A stretch of DNA of 64,000 nucleotides from Rubrivivax sp. A210. GTDB lineage: Bacteria > Pseudomonadota > Gammaproteobacteria > Burkholderiales > Burkholderiaceae_C. The number at the start of each line of letters is the position of its first letter. The first letter of the stretch is position 1. A model generated the notes under the pieces. The model was not told where the DNA came from. It saw nothing but the letters and a program-made list of their open reading frames with translations, and searched no databases. The position numbers were made by a program, and so were the translations under genes. Below are positions 28,520-37,014 of this stretch, piece by piece. The stretch spans positions 62,001-126,000 of the forward strand of contig NZ_CAJGBN010000034.1 in the NCBI RefSeq assembly GCF_904426505.1, given 5' to 3'.

Positions 28520-30418
28520 ATGACGACCTACGCCGACTTCCACCAGCGTTCGATCACCGAGCGCGACGCGTTCTGGGGCGAGCAAGCCGCCCTCATCGAC
28601 TGGAAGACGCCGCCGCAGCAGATCTGCGACTACAGCAATCCGCCTTTCGCGCGCTGGTTCGTCGGCGGCACCACCAATCTCTGCCACAACGCGGTCGACC
28701 GTCATCTGGCCACGCGCGCCGACCAGAACGCGCTGATCTTCGTCTCCACCGAGACCGGCATCGAGCACGCCTACAGCTTCCGCGAACTGCACACCGAGGT
28801 GCAGCGCATGGCGGCCACGCTGCAAAGCCTGGGCGTCAAGAAGGGTGACCGCGTCCTCATCTACATGCCGATGATTCCCGAGGCCGCCTTCGCAATGCTG
28901 GCCTGTACGCGCATCGGCGCGCTGCATTCGGTGGTCTTCGGCGGCTTCGCCTCGGTCAGCCTGGCCACGCGCATCGACAACGCCGAGCCGGTCGTGATCG
29001 TCAGCGCCGACGCCGGCAGCCGCGGCGGCAAGGTCGTGCCCTACAAGCCCCTGCTCGACGAGGCCATCAACCTGGCCGCCTACAAGCCGTCCAAGGTGCT
29101 GATGGTCAATCGCGGTCTCACCGCCTTCCCCCGCGTCGAGGGCCGCGACGAGGATTACGCCACCTGGCGCGAAAAGCATGCCAACGCCAGCGTGCCCTGC
29201 GAGTGGGTGGACGCCACCCACCCCAGCTACACGCTCTACACCAGCGGCACTACCGGCACGCCCAAGGGCGTGCAGCGCGACACCGGCGGCTATGCCGTGG
29301 CCCTGGCCGCGAGCATGAAGCACATCTATTGCGGCAATGCCGGCGAAACCTACTTCAGCACCAGCGACATCGGCTGGGTGGTGGGCCACAGCTACATCAT
29401 CTACGGCCCGTTGATCGCCGGCATGGCCACCATCATGTACGAGGGCTTGCCCACCCGCCCCGACGCCGCCGTCTGGTGGAGCCTGGTCGAGAAGTACAAG
29501 GTCACGGTGATGTTCTCGGCGCCCACCGCGGTGCGCGTGCTCAAGAAGCAGGACCCCGAGTGCCTGAAGCGCCACGACCTGTCGAGCCTGCGCGCCCTGT
29601 TCCTGGCCGGCGAGCCGCTGGACGAGCCCACCGCCAAGTGGATCGCCGAGGCCCTGGGCAAGCCCATCGTCGACAACTACTGGCAGACCGAGACCGGCTG
29701 GCCCATCCTGAGCATCTGCAAGGGCGTCGACAACGCCAACACCAAGTTCGGCTCGCCCGGCAAGGCCGTCTACGGCTATGACGTGAAGCTGCTCGACGAG
29801 GCCACCGGCGAGATCCTCACCGGCGCCAACCAGAAGGGCGTGGTCGTGGTCGAGGGCCCGCTGCCCCCGGGCTGCATGCAGACCGTGTGGCGCGACGACG
29901 AGCGCTTCGTCAAGACCTACTGGCAAAGCGTGCCGGGCAAGATGGTCTACAGCACCTTCGACTGGGGCATCCGCGACGAGGACGGCTACTTCTTCATCCT
30001 CGGCCGCACCGACGACGTCATCAACGTCGCCGGCCATCGCCTGGGCACGCGCGAGATTGAGGAAAGCATCTCCAGCCACCCGGCCGTGGCCGAAGTGGCG
30101 GTGGTCGGTGTGGCCGACCAGCTCAAGGGCCAGGTGGCCATGGCCTTTGCCGTGCTCAAGGACGTGGCGCGCGCCGCCACGCCCGAGGGCGCGCTCAAGC
30201 TCGAAGGCGAGATCATGAAGCTCGTCGACGAGCAACTGGGCGCCGTCGCGCGGCCGGCCCGCGTGCGCTTCGTCACCGTGCTGCCCAAGACGCGCTCCGG
30301 CAAGACGCTGCGCCGTGCCATCCAGGCCGTGTGCGAGCAGCGCGACCCCGGCGACCTGACCACCATTGAAGACCCGACGGCGCTGCAGCAGATCAAGGAT
30401 CTGGTCTCGCCCGCCTGA
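28520..30418 (+). CDS. prpE: propionate-CoA ligase
   Basis: AMP-forming ligase that activates propionate. The 632 residues match PrpE: DFHQRSITERDAFW at the N-terminus, P-loop TLYTSGTTGTPKGVQRDTGG, DNYWQTETGWPI, and the catalytic/acetylatable Lys595 in PKTRSGKTLRR. The RDTGGYAV block is typical of PrpE rather than Acs. AGGAG precedes the ATG. With acuI upstream, two genes feed propionyl-CoA, but no methylcitrate-cycle genes are in view. Confidence 0.93.
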   Translation: MTTYADFHQRSITERDAFWGEQAALIDWKTPPQQICDYSNPPFARWFVGGTTNLCHNAVDRHLATRADQNALIFVSTETGIEHAYSFRELHTEVQRMAATLQSLGVKKGDRVLIYMPMIPEAAFAMLACTRIGALHSVVFGGFASVSLATRIDNAEPVVIVSADAGSRGGKVVPYKPLLDEAINLAAYKPSKVLMVNRGLTAFPRVEGRDEDYATWREKHANASVPCEWVDATHPSYTLYTSGTTGTPKGVQRDTGGYAVALAASMKHIYCGNAGETYFSTSDIGWVVGHSYIIYGPLIAGMATIMYEGLPTRPDAAVWWSLVEKYKVTVMFSAPTAVRVLKKQDPECLKRHDLSSLRALFLAGEPLDEPTAKWIAEALGKPIVDNYWQTETGWPILSICKGVDNANTKFGSPGKAVYGYDVKLLDEATGEILTGANQKGVVVVEGPLPPGCMQTVWRDDERFVKTYWQSVPGKMVYSTFDWGIRDEDGYFFILGRTDDVINVAGHRLGTREIEESISSHPAVAEVAVVGVADQLKGQVAMAFAVLKDVARAATPEGALKLEGEIMKLVDEQLGAVARPARVRFVTVLPKTRSGKTLRRAIQAVCEQRDPGDLTTIEDPTALQQIKDLVSPA

Positions 30419-30427
30419 CCCGGGGGG

Positions 30428-30463
30428 GTGACGCGCCACGCCATGCAGAGCCTGGCGCGTCAC
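30428..30463 (+). terminator. 11-bp inverted repeat after prpE
   Basis: GTGACGCGCCA (30428-30438) and TGGCGCGTCAC (30453-30463) form a perfect 11-bp inverted repeat with a 14-nt loop, starting 9 nt after the prpE stop. It lacks a T-run. Its place suggests a 3'-end hairpin or terminator; an operator for the next gene is also possible. Confidence 0.5.
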
Positions 30464-30604
30464 AATCGAGACGGCCCGAAAGGTATCCGGGTCGGCGTCT
30501 GAATCTCTTTCAAGGATTGGCGTGCGCCTTGCTGCGGCAGGCGCGCCCCAGCCCCACGGTTCGGCGGTGGTGGCCCTTCTTTCCTTGATGTCCGAGGTTC
30601 CGAC

Positions 30605-31561
30605 ATGTCGAGTTCCGCAGTTTCCTTTCTGGCGCTTGCTGCCCTCACCTTGCTCGCCGCGCCGCTGGCCCAGGCGGCCGACATTTCCATTGGCGGCACC
30701 AGCTGGACCGCCACCGGCAGCGCCGGGCTGATCGCCCGCGACTACGACTCGCAGCGCACCAACCAGGTCTTCGAGTTCGCCGACGCCCAGCTGGACGCCT
30801 CGCCCACCGGCAACACCCTCTTCGGTTACCTCGGCACCGCCGGCAGCACTGCTACCGGGGTCTCGCCCCTGCAGTTGCTGGACACGGTGGACATCCCGGG
30901 CTTGAACCAGACCAATGGTTCGAAGATCGTCTCCAGCGCCTTCACGGCGGCGGCCAACGACCGTCTCACGCTGTACTTCAATTACATCTCCACCGACGGC
31001 CGCAACTACGAGGACTACGCCTGGGCGCGCCTGGTATCGGCCGCCACCGGCCGCACGGCGGCCTGGCTGTACACCGCGCGCAGCGGCAACAAGCCCGACG
31101 CGGACGGCACCAGCGACTACGTGCCCGGCAAGGTGCTGCAAGACCAGGTCGGCTTCCGCGACCTGGACAACCGGGACCCCAACCGCCAGATCGCCGCTAC
31201 GCTCAATAACGGCCTGCCGGTCATCGGCGTGGCCGACACCAACACGCAGTGGGCACCGCTGGGGGCCTCGTCCGGCATCTGCTGGGACGTGGGTACCAGC
31301 TGCGGCTATACCGGCTGGGTCAAGTCCGATTACGTGGTGGCCACCACCGGCAGCTACTTCCTCGAGTTCGGCGTCACCAACTGGGGCGACGACATCTACG
31401 ACACCGCACTGGCCTACGACTTTGCCCACCTGTCACAGGCCCAGTTCAATGGCTTGACCGTGCTCGAGAACGTGGCCGTCGTGCCCGAGCCGCAGGCTGC
31501 GGCCTTGATGCTGGGCGGGCTGGGCCTGCTGGGCTGGCTGGGGCGCCGGCGCGCTGGATAA
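30605..31561 (+). CDS. PEP-CTERM sorted exoprotein
   Basis: Secreted protein of 318 residues with a signal peptide (to about residue 25, LAQAADIS) and a C-terminal sorting signal VPEPQAAALMLGGLGLLGW followed by GRRRAG. This is the Pro-Glu-Pro, transmembrane, Arg-rich tripartite signal processed by exosortase/archaeosortase-type EpsH proteins. The 270-residue mature body has no recognised catalytic motif; it is rich in Asp, Thr and Gly, like many beta-rich exoproteins. No exosortase gene is in the window, so it must lie elsewhere. The start is the ATG at 30605. Confidence 0.88.
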   Translation: MSSSAVSFLALAALTLLAAPLAQAADISIGGTSWTATGSAGLIARDYDSQRTNQVFEFADAQLDASPTGNTLFGYLGTAGSTATGVSPLQLLDTVDIPGLNQTNGSKIVSSAFTAAANDRLTLYFNYISTDGRNYEDYAWARLVSAATGRTAAWLYTARSGNKPDADGTSDYVPGKVLQDQVGFRDLDNRDPNRQIAATLNNGLPVIGVADTNTQWAPLGASSGICWDVGTSCGYTGWVKSDYVVATTGSYFLEFGVTNWGDDIYDTALAYDFAHLSQAQFNGLTVLENVAVVPEPQAAALMLGGLGLLGWLGRRRAG

Positions 31562-31604
31562 TGTGGTCGATGCGCGCGTCTGTGCCACCGGGAGGAGGCT
31601 GCGC

Positions 31605-31874
31605 GTGCCTGGCACCTGTATGAGCAATACGCAGCAAACCATCATCGACATCATCGCCAAGACCTGCTCGATAGAGCCGGCGCGCATCTCGCTCGACGCC
31701 ACGCTGAAGGAATTGGACGTGCATTCGCTCGATGCGGTGCAGGTGCTGTTCGAGATCGAAGACCGCTTCGACATCACCGTGCCCGAGCGCCAGGACCAGT
31801 ACGCCGCCGGCACCGTGCGCGACCTCGTCGCCGGTGTCGAACAGCTGCTGGCGGCCAAGGCCCAGGCGGCCTGA
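31605..31874 (+). CDS. acyl carrier protein with HSL attachment site
   Basis: Small carrier protein that holds an acyl chain on phosphopantetheine. GGAGGAGG ends 6 nt before the GTG at 31605, so I use that start (89 residues); the ATG at 31620 has no RBS but remains possible. The attachment serine is S41 in ELDVHSLDAVQV. Fatty-acid ACPs have DSL here; HSL is common in NRPS carriers served by Sfp-type transferases. EIEDRFDITVPE follows as in normal ACP helix III. A ketosynthase gene follows at once, so the pair probably serves a specialised acyl product. Confidence 0.82.
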   Translation: MPGTCMSNTQQTIIDIIAKTCSIEPARISLDATLKELDVHSLDAVQVLFEIEDRFDITVPERQDQYAAGTVRDLVAGVEQLLAAKAQAA

Positions 31875-31893
31875 TCCCGTGAGGTCGGGCGCG

Positions 31894-33105
31894 ATGCGAC
31901 GCGTCGTCGTCACCGGCATGGGCTGCGTCAGCGCCCTGGGCCTGAGCGCCACCGCCACCTGGCAGGCGATGGCCGAGGGCCGGGCCGGCATCGGCCCGCT
32001 CAGCGGGCTCTCGGGCCATGAGCTGCGCACTTCGGTGGCGGCCCAGTTGCGCGGCTACGAGCCGCTGGCCTACTTCGACGAGAAGCGCCTGGTCCTGCTC
32101 GACCCGGTGTCGCAGTACGCGCTGATCGCGGCGCGCGAAGCGGTGGGCCAGGCCGGCATCGATTTCGCGGGTGCGGCAGGTGATGAGGTCGCGGTCATCA
32201 TCGGCACCGGCATCGGCGGCGCCAGCACCCAGGACGGCATGGCGCGCCGGCTCTATGGCGAGGGCAATCCCCGCGTCCACCCGATGGCCATCGTGCGCGT
32301 GATGCCCAACGCGCCGGCGGCGCAGCTCTCGCTCGAATTCGGCCTGCGCGGACCTGCCTTCGCGGTGGCCAGCGCCTGTGCCTCGTCCAACCACGCCCTG
32401 GCCCAGGCGCTGATGCTGCTGAAGAGCGGCGGCGCCGAGGTGGCCCTGGCCGGCGGTGCCGAGGCCTGCATCACCGTGGGCACGGTCAAGGCCTGGGAGG
32501 CGATGCGCGTGCTCGCCGACGACACCTGCCGCCCCTTCAGCAAGGGCCGGCGCGGGCTGGTGCTGGGCGAGGGTGCCGGCGTCTTCGTGCTCGAGACGCT
32601 GGAGCACGCCCAGGCCCGCGGCGCCACCATCCTGGCCGAGCTGGCCGGCGCCGGCATGACGGCCGATGCCGCCGACATCGTGATGCCCGACGCCAGCGGT
32701 GCCGCGCGTGCCATGCGCGCCGCCCTGGCCCAGGCGGGGCTGGCGACCGACGAGATCGGCTACATCAACGCCCACGGCACCGGCACGCCGGCCAACGACG
32801 CCACCGAGACGCGCGCCATCAAGGCCGTCTTCGGCGAGCACGCGCGGCAATTGGCGGTGTCTTCCACCAAGTCCATGCACGGCCACGCGCTGGGTGCCGG
32901 CGGCGCCATTGAACTGGTGGCGGTGATCGGCGCGCTGCGCGATGGCGTGCTGCCGCCCACCATCAACCACCTCGGGGCCGACCCCGAATGCGACCTCGAC
33001 GTCGTGCCGAATGTGGCGCGCGAGCGCACCGTCGGTGCGGCGCTGTCCAACAGCTTCGCCTTCGGCGGGCTCAACGCGGTGCTGGCGCTGCGGCGCTGGG
33101 GCTGA
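31894..33105 (+). CDS. beta-ketoacyl-ACP synthase (FabF/NodE-like)
   Basis: Condensing enzyme of 403 residues with an intact catalytic triad: Cys162 in ASACASSNHAL, His294 in NAHGTGTPAND and the Lys326/His331 pair in TKSMHGHALGAGG. SACASSNHA is closer to NodE-type than to housekeeping FabF (TACATGVHN). It starts 19 nt after the carrier protein stop, and no fabD, fabG or fabZ is adjacent, so this is not the main fabF locus. A role in a specialised acyl chain is inferred. Confidence 0.9.
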   Translation: MRRVVVTGMGCVSALGLSATATWQAMAEGRAGIGPLSGLSGHELRTSVAAQLRGYEPLAYFDEKRLVLLDPVSQYALIAAREAVGQAGIDFAGAAGDEVAVIIGTGIGGASTQDGMARRLYGEGNPRVHPMAIVRVMPNAPAAQLSLEFGLRGPAFAVASACASSNHALAQALMLLKSGGAEVALAGGAEACITVGTVKAWEAMRVLADDTCRPFSKGRRGLVLGEGAGVFVLETLEHAQARGATILAELAGAGMTADAADIVMPDASGAARAMRAALAQAGLATDEIGYINAHGTGTPANDATETRAIKAVFGEHARQLAVSSTKSMHGHALGAGGAIELVAVIGALRDGVLPPTINHLGADPECDLDVVPNVARERTVGAALSNSFAFGGLNAVLALRRWG

Positions 33106-33120
33106 CGGCTGCGGCGAAGG

Positions 33121-33164
33121 CCGCAACCCCTCTTGCGGGGGCCCCCGCCGGGCCCGCCGGCGGG
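33121..33164 (+). terminator. two hairpins after the ketosynthase gene
   Basis: CCGCAA-CCCCTC-TTGCGG (33121-33138) and CCCGCCGG-GCCCG-CCGGCGGG (33144-33164) are consecutive perfect hairpins starting 16 nt after the ketosynthase stop. No U-tract follows. They probably mark the 3' end of the carrier-ketosynthase transcript. Confidence 0.4.
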
Positions 33165-33227
33165 TGATTTCCGCGAGGGCGGCGCGGCCAGAGACTGGTG
33201 GCTCCTTGCACTGCACCGGAGCCCCGC

Positions 33228-34094
33228 ATGAAGCCAGACCGCCGCCGCTTTCTCGCTGCCCTATCCGCGCTCTCTACCTTGCCGGCCTGGCCAGCCTGGG
33301 CGCGGCCCGCGTCGGACGATGCGTCGCCACCGCGCCTGCTGCTGGCCCTGGAGGCCGCGCCCGACGTCGACCCCGCCGGCTGGCTGGTGAGCGAGAAGTA
33401 CGACGGCGTGCGTGCGTTCTGGGACGGCCGCGCTCTCCGCTTGCGCAGCGGCACGCCCGTCGCCGCGCCGGCCTGGTTCACCGCGCGGTTGCCGGCCACG
33501 CCGCTGGACGGCGAACTGTGGCTGGGCCCAGGCCGCTTCGACGCGCTTTCGGCCGCAGTGCGCCGCGCCCGCCCCGTCGACGCGGAATGGCGGGCGCTGC
33601 GCTACATGGTCTTCGAGCTGCCCGATGCCGCGGGCGACTTTGCCAGCCGCGCCGCGCGCATCGCGAGCCTGCTTCAGGCCACCGGCAACCCTCAACTGGT
33701 GGCCGTACACCAGGCCGCGCTGGTCGACCGCGCGGCGCTGCAGGCGCGGCTGGCCCAGGTGGTGGGCACCGGCGGCGAGGGGCTGATGCTGCATCGCGCC
33801 GATGCCCCGTACTCAAGCGGGCGCAGCCCGCTGCTGCTCAAGCTCAAGCCAGTGCAGGACGAGGAGGCCACGGTGGTGGGCCATGTCGCCGGCCGAGGCC
33901 GCCACGAAGGTCGCCTCGGCGCGCTGCGCGTGCGCATGGCTGACGGGGCGGAATTCCTCATCGGCACCGGTTTCAGCGATGCCCAGCGAGAAAGCCCGCC
34001 GCCGCTGGGGGCGCTGGTGAGCTACCGCTACCGCGGACGCACGGCGGGCGGCCTGCCGCGCTTTGCCAGCTTTCTGCGGCTGCGTGATCTTTGA
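33228..34094 (+). CDS. exported ATP-dependent DNA ligase (LigE type)
   Basis: Minimal ATP-dependent DNA ligase of 288 residues with an N-terminal export signal (DRRRFLAALSALSTLPAWPAWA; the RRRFL is Tat-like). The nucleotidyl-transfer domain starts with motif I SEKYDGVRAFWDG (adenylated Lys57), then ELWLGPGRFD (motif III), YMVFELPD (IIIa), GGEGLMLHRADAPY (IV) and LLLKLKP (V). An OB-fold domain follows to the end. Lig E enzymes of Haemophilus and Neisseria have the same layout and are periplasmic. NAD-dependent LigA is presumably elsewhere. It stands alone here. Confidence 0.9.
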   Translation: MKPDRRRFLAALSALSTLPAWPAWARPASDDASPPRLLLALEAAPDVDPAGWLVSEKYDGVRAFWDGRALRLRSGTPVAAPAWFTARLPATPLDGELWLGPGRFDALSAAVRRARPVDAEWRALRYMVFELPDAAGDFASRAARIASLLQATGNPQLVAVHQAALVDRAALQARLAQVVGTGGEGLMLHRADAPYSSGRSPLLLKLKPVQDEEATVVGHVAGRGRHEGRLGALRVRMADGAEFLIGTGFSDAQRESPPPLGALVSYRYRGRTAGGLPRFASFLRLRDL

Positions 34095-34116
34095 GGCGCC
34101 CGCCCTCGCTGGCCGT

Positions 34117-34605
34117 TCAGGGCGTGTGGTCGGCCATGCCGTCGCAACGCGGATCGATGCCGTAGGCGGCGCTGCTGACCAAGCCGTCGTCGGTGACCGA
34201 GGCCTGGAACCAGAGGCAGTCGTTCGTCGGGTAGCGCCACGACCAGACCTCGCCACCCGGTCGCCCGCCGTGGCGGCGCTCGCCCGGTCTGCCTATCCAG
34301 CGCAGCAGGGCCTCGCGCGTGAGCCCGGGCGCCGACTGCACGGCCAGGAACTCTGCCTCGCTCAGCACCTGGCGCGCGCCGGTGACGCGGCCGGCGGCAT
34401 CGAGGTCGATCATCCAGGTCGTGCGGCCATAGGGGCCTGTCGCGTATTCCAGCCTTTCGCCGCCGCCCGGCAGGGCATAGCGGGCGCTGGGCTGGCCGCG
34501 AGCTCGCAGCACCTCGTCGCGGCCGCTGCCTAGCGGTGGCGGCGCGACGGCACAGGCGCCCAGCAACAGCGTCAGCATGAGACAGGAAGCCAGGCTGCGC
34601 GGCAT
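34117..34605 (-). CDS. lipoprotein with two BamE/SmpA-like repeats
   Basis: A 162-residue predicted lipoprotein (LLLGAC, acylated Cys18). The mature part contains two similar units: GSGRDEVLRARGQPSARY through GRVTGARQVLSEAEF, then LTREALLRWIGRPGER through DGLVSSAAYGIDPRCD. Each has a helix ending in GxP and a beta-hairpin, as in BamE/OmlA-like folds. It follows phoH by 12 nt and is probably co-transcribed with it. No function is known to me. Confidence 0.72.
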   Translation of the reverse strand: MPRSLASCLMLTLLLGACAVAPPPLGSGRDEVLRARGQPSARYALPGGGERLEYATGPYGRTTWMIDLDAAGRVTGARQVLSEAEFLAVQSAPGLTREALLRWIGRPGERRHGGRPGGEVWSWRYPTNDCLWFQASVTDDGLVSSAAYGIDPRCDGMADHTP

Positions 34606-34617
34606 GGGCTCACTCCT

Positions 34618-36351
34618 TCAAAGCACCTCGCTGGCGTAGTCGGCCAGGCGCGAACGTTCGCCGCGCGCCAGCGTCAGGTGGCCGCCATGGGGCCAGCCCT
34701 TGAAGCGGTCGACAGCATAGGTGAGGCCGGAACTGCCCTCGGTGAGGTAGGGCGTGTCGATCTGCGCCAGGTTGCCCAGGCAGACGATCTTGGTGCCGGG
34801 ACCGGCGCGCGTGATCAGGGTCTTCATCTGCTTGGGCGTGAGGTTCTGGGCCTCGTCGATGAGGACGAACTTGTTCAGAAATGTCCGCCCGCGCATGAAA
34901 TTCAGGCTCTTGATCTTGATCTTGCTGCGCACGAGGTCATTCGTCGCCGCGCGGCCCCATTCGCCGGCGCTGGCGTCGCTGCGCGCCAGCACCTCGAGGT
35001 TGTCGTCCAGCGCGCCCATCCAGGGGCCCATCTTTTCTTCCTCGTTGCCGGGCAGGAAGCCGATGTCGTCGCCCACCGGCACGGTGACGCGGGTGACGAT
35101 GATTTCGGTATAGCGCCGCTCGTCCAGCACCTGGGCCAGGCCGGCGGCCAGGCTCATCAGCGTCTTGCCGGTGCCGGCGGTGCCGGCCAGCGTGACGAAA
35201 TCGCACTCCGGGTCCATCAGCAGGTTGAGGGCGAAGTTCTGCTCGCGGTTGCGCGCCGTCACGCCCCAGACCGCGTTCTTGGCGTGGCTGTAGTCGCGCA
35301 AGGTCTTGAGCACCGCGGTCTTGCCGGTGATCTCGGTGACGCGGGCGTAGAGCGCGGCGGCACCCGCCACCTCGAGGTAGACGAACTGGTTGATCAGCAG
35401 GCCCGGCACCAGCGGCCCGCTGATGCGGTAGAAGGTGGCACCTCCCTGCTGCCAGCTTTCCATGGTCTTGCCATGGCGGTCCCAGAAGTCGGCCGGCAGC
35501 GCCAGCACGCCGGTGTAGAGCAGGTCGCCGTCTTCCAGCGTCTTGTCGTTGAAGTAATCCTCGGCCGGCAGGCCCAGGGCGCGTGCCTTGACGCGCATGT
35601 TGATGTCCTTGGACACCAGCACCACTTCGCGCCCCGGATGCTGCTCGCGCAGGCTTTGCACCACGCCCAGGATCTGGTTGTCGGCCTTGCCATGGGGCAG
35701 GCCGGCGGGCAGCTTGAAGTCGAGCAGCAGGGTCTGGAAGAAGAGTTTGCCGCCGGCCTCGCGGTGGCCGGTGCGCGACAGCTCGATGCCGGCATGGCTG
35801 TCGAACAGGCCGTCCTGGGCCGACAGACTGGCCAGCGCGTCGAGTTCGCGGCTGACCTGGCGCACGCTGCGCGCGACCTCGCTCATGCCCTTCTTGTGGC
35901 CGTCGAGTTCTTCCAGCGTGATCATGGGCAGGAAGACGTCGTGTTCCTCGAAGCGGAACAGGCTCATCGGGTCGTGCATCAGCACATTGGTGTCGAGCAC
36001 GAAGAGCTTGGCCGGGCCGCCGGACTTGGGCTTGCGCGGCTTGGGGGCCGGGGCGGCGGGCGGCCTGGCAGCGGGCCTTGCCGCGGCGGCGGGCCTGGTG
36101 GGCGCGGCCGGAGCGGCTGTCGCGGCGGGCAGGGTGCGTGCGTTGGCCACCGCGGCCGAGGCGGTGCTTGCCGCACTGGCCGCCAGGGCCGCGGCCGCTG
36201 TGCCGTCGTCGAGCGCCAGCGTGGTCTGGGCCGGCGCCTCGGCGGCGCGGGTCTTGAGCGAGCGCTTCTCGGGACGCGGCGCGGCCTGGGCCTCGTAGGC
36301 GGCGCTGGCGATCAGATCACCCTTCTTGGACGGCGGTTTGGGCAGCGGCAT
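34618..36351 (-). CDS. PIN-PhoH family ATPase (PhoH2 type)
   Basis: A 577-residue protein joining an N-terminal PIN nuclease domain and a C-terminal PhoH ATPase. The PIN part begins LFVLDTNVLMHDP (Asp120) and continues with ITLEELDGHKKG. The ATPase has Walker A AGTAGTGKTL (about 389) and Walker B KFVLIDEAQN, plus ARGERSRLADYAS at the end. PIN-PhoH2 proteins act as RNA helicase/nucleases in mycobacteria. Residues about 35-110 are an Ala/Pro-rich linker unlike the folded domains. No Shine-Dalgarno is visible. It lies downstream of the bcp terminator. Confidence 0.9.
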   Translation of the reverse strand: MPLPKPPSKKGDLIASAAYEAQAAPRPEKRSLKTRAAEAPAQTTLALDDGTAAAALAASAASTASAAVANARTLPAATAAPAAPTRPAAAARPAARPPAAPAPKPRKPKSGGPAKLFVLDTNVLMHDPMSLFRFEEHDVFLPMITLEELDGHKKGMSEVARSVRQVSRELDALASLSAQDGLFDSHAGIELSRTGHREAGGKLFFQTLLLDFKLPAGLPHGKADNQILGVVQSLREQHPGREVVLVSKDINMRVKARALGLPAEDYFNDKTLEDGDLLYTGVLALPADFWDRHGKTMESWQQGGATFYRISGPLVPGLLINQFVYLEVAGAAALYARVTEITGKTAVLKTLRDYSHAKNAVWGVTARNREQNFALNLLMDPECDFVTLAGTAGTGKTLMSLAAGLAQVLDERRYTEIIVTRVTVPVGDDIGFLPGNEEEKMGPWMGALDDNLEVLARSDASAGEWGRAATNDLVRSKIKIKSLNFMRGRTFLNKFVLIDEAQNLTPKQMKTLITRAGPGTKIVCLGNLAQIDTPYLTEGSSGLTYAVDRFKGWPHGGHLTLARGERSRLADYASEVL

Positions 36352-36373
36352 GTCGAAAAACTGTCATGGAGAA

Positions 36374-36406
36374 GAAAAAAAGCCGCGCAGCGGGTGCTGT
36401 GCGGCT
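36374..36406 (-). terminator. terminator of bcp
   Basis: On the minus strand AGCCGCACAGC-ACCC-GCTGCGCGGCT forms an 11-bp stem with one mismatch, followed by seven Ts. It lies between the bcp stop and the phoH start, so it should end bcp. Confidence 0.9.
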
Positions 36407-36459
36407 TGCGGATGTGCTTTCGGCGCCCTGGCGCCGGCGGCCTGGCGTGGGCTGGGTGT

Positions 36460-36936
36460 TCAAGCGGCCTTCTTCAGCGCCTTCACAGCCTTCAAGACCT
36501 CGTCGACATGGCCGGCGACCTTGATGCCGCGCCACTCGGCGCGCATCACGCCCTCGGCGTCCATCAGGAAGGTGCTGCGCTCGATGCCCTTGACCTTCTT
36601 GCCGTACATGATCTTGTTCTTGACCACGCCGAACATGTGGCAGAGCTTTTCTTCGGTGTCGGCGATCAGCTCGAAGGGCAGCTCAAGGTTCTGCTTGAAC
36701 TTTTCGTGGCTGGCCATGTTGTCGCGCGAGACGCCGAAGACCACCGCGCCGGCCTGGAGGAAATCCTTGTGCTGGTCGCGGAACTGCATCGCCTCGGTGG
36801 TGCAGCCGGGGGTGTTGTCCTTGGGGTAGAAGTACAGTACAACGGCCTTCCCGAGATGGGACTGCGGCGTGAATTTCACGCCGCCGGTGGCCATTGCTTC
36901 GAATTCGGGTAGAGTTTTGTTGATGACTGGCGTCAT
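36460..36936 (-). CDS. bcp: thioredoxin-dependent peroxiredoxin (BCP/PrxQ)
   Basis: Reduces hydroperoxides with thioredoxin. The 158 residues carry the peroxidatic Cys45 in NTPGCTTEA and the FYPKDNTPGC signature. E. coli BCP has the resolving Cys at position 50; here position 50 is Met (TTEAMQFRD). The only other cysteine is Cys99 in EEKLCHMFG, in the helix where some PrxQ proteins place a resolving Cys. It may therefore be a variant 2-Cys or a 1-Cys enzyme. A TATAAT lies 49 nt upstream and a strong terminator follows. Confidence 0.93.
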   Translation of the reverse strand: MTPVINKTLPEFEAMATGGVKFTPQSHLGKAVVLYFYPKDNTPGCTTEAMQFRDQHKDFLQAGAVVFGVSRDNMASHEKFKQNLELPFELIADTEEKLCHMFGVVKNKIMYGKKVKGIERSTFLMDAEGVMRAEWRGIKVAGHVDEVLKAVKALKKAA

Positions 36937-36985
36937 GGATGGTGTTTCTCGGACTGCGCAGATGCCGAAGCCGGCCTAAGGGCGA

Positions 36986-36991
36986 ATTATA
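36986..36991 (-). promoter_or_regulatory. candidate bcp -10 box
   Basis: Perfect TATAAT on the minus strand 49 nt before the bcp start, inside a short AT-rich patch of the 78-base gap. No clear -35 is visible at 16-18 nt. Confidence 0.5.
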
Positions 36992-37014
36992 AGTTCAACG
37001 CCGGAGCCGCCCCC

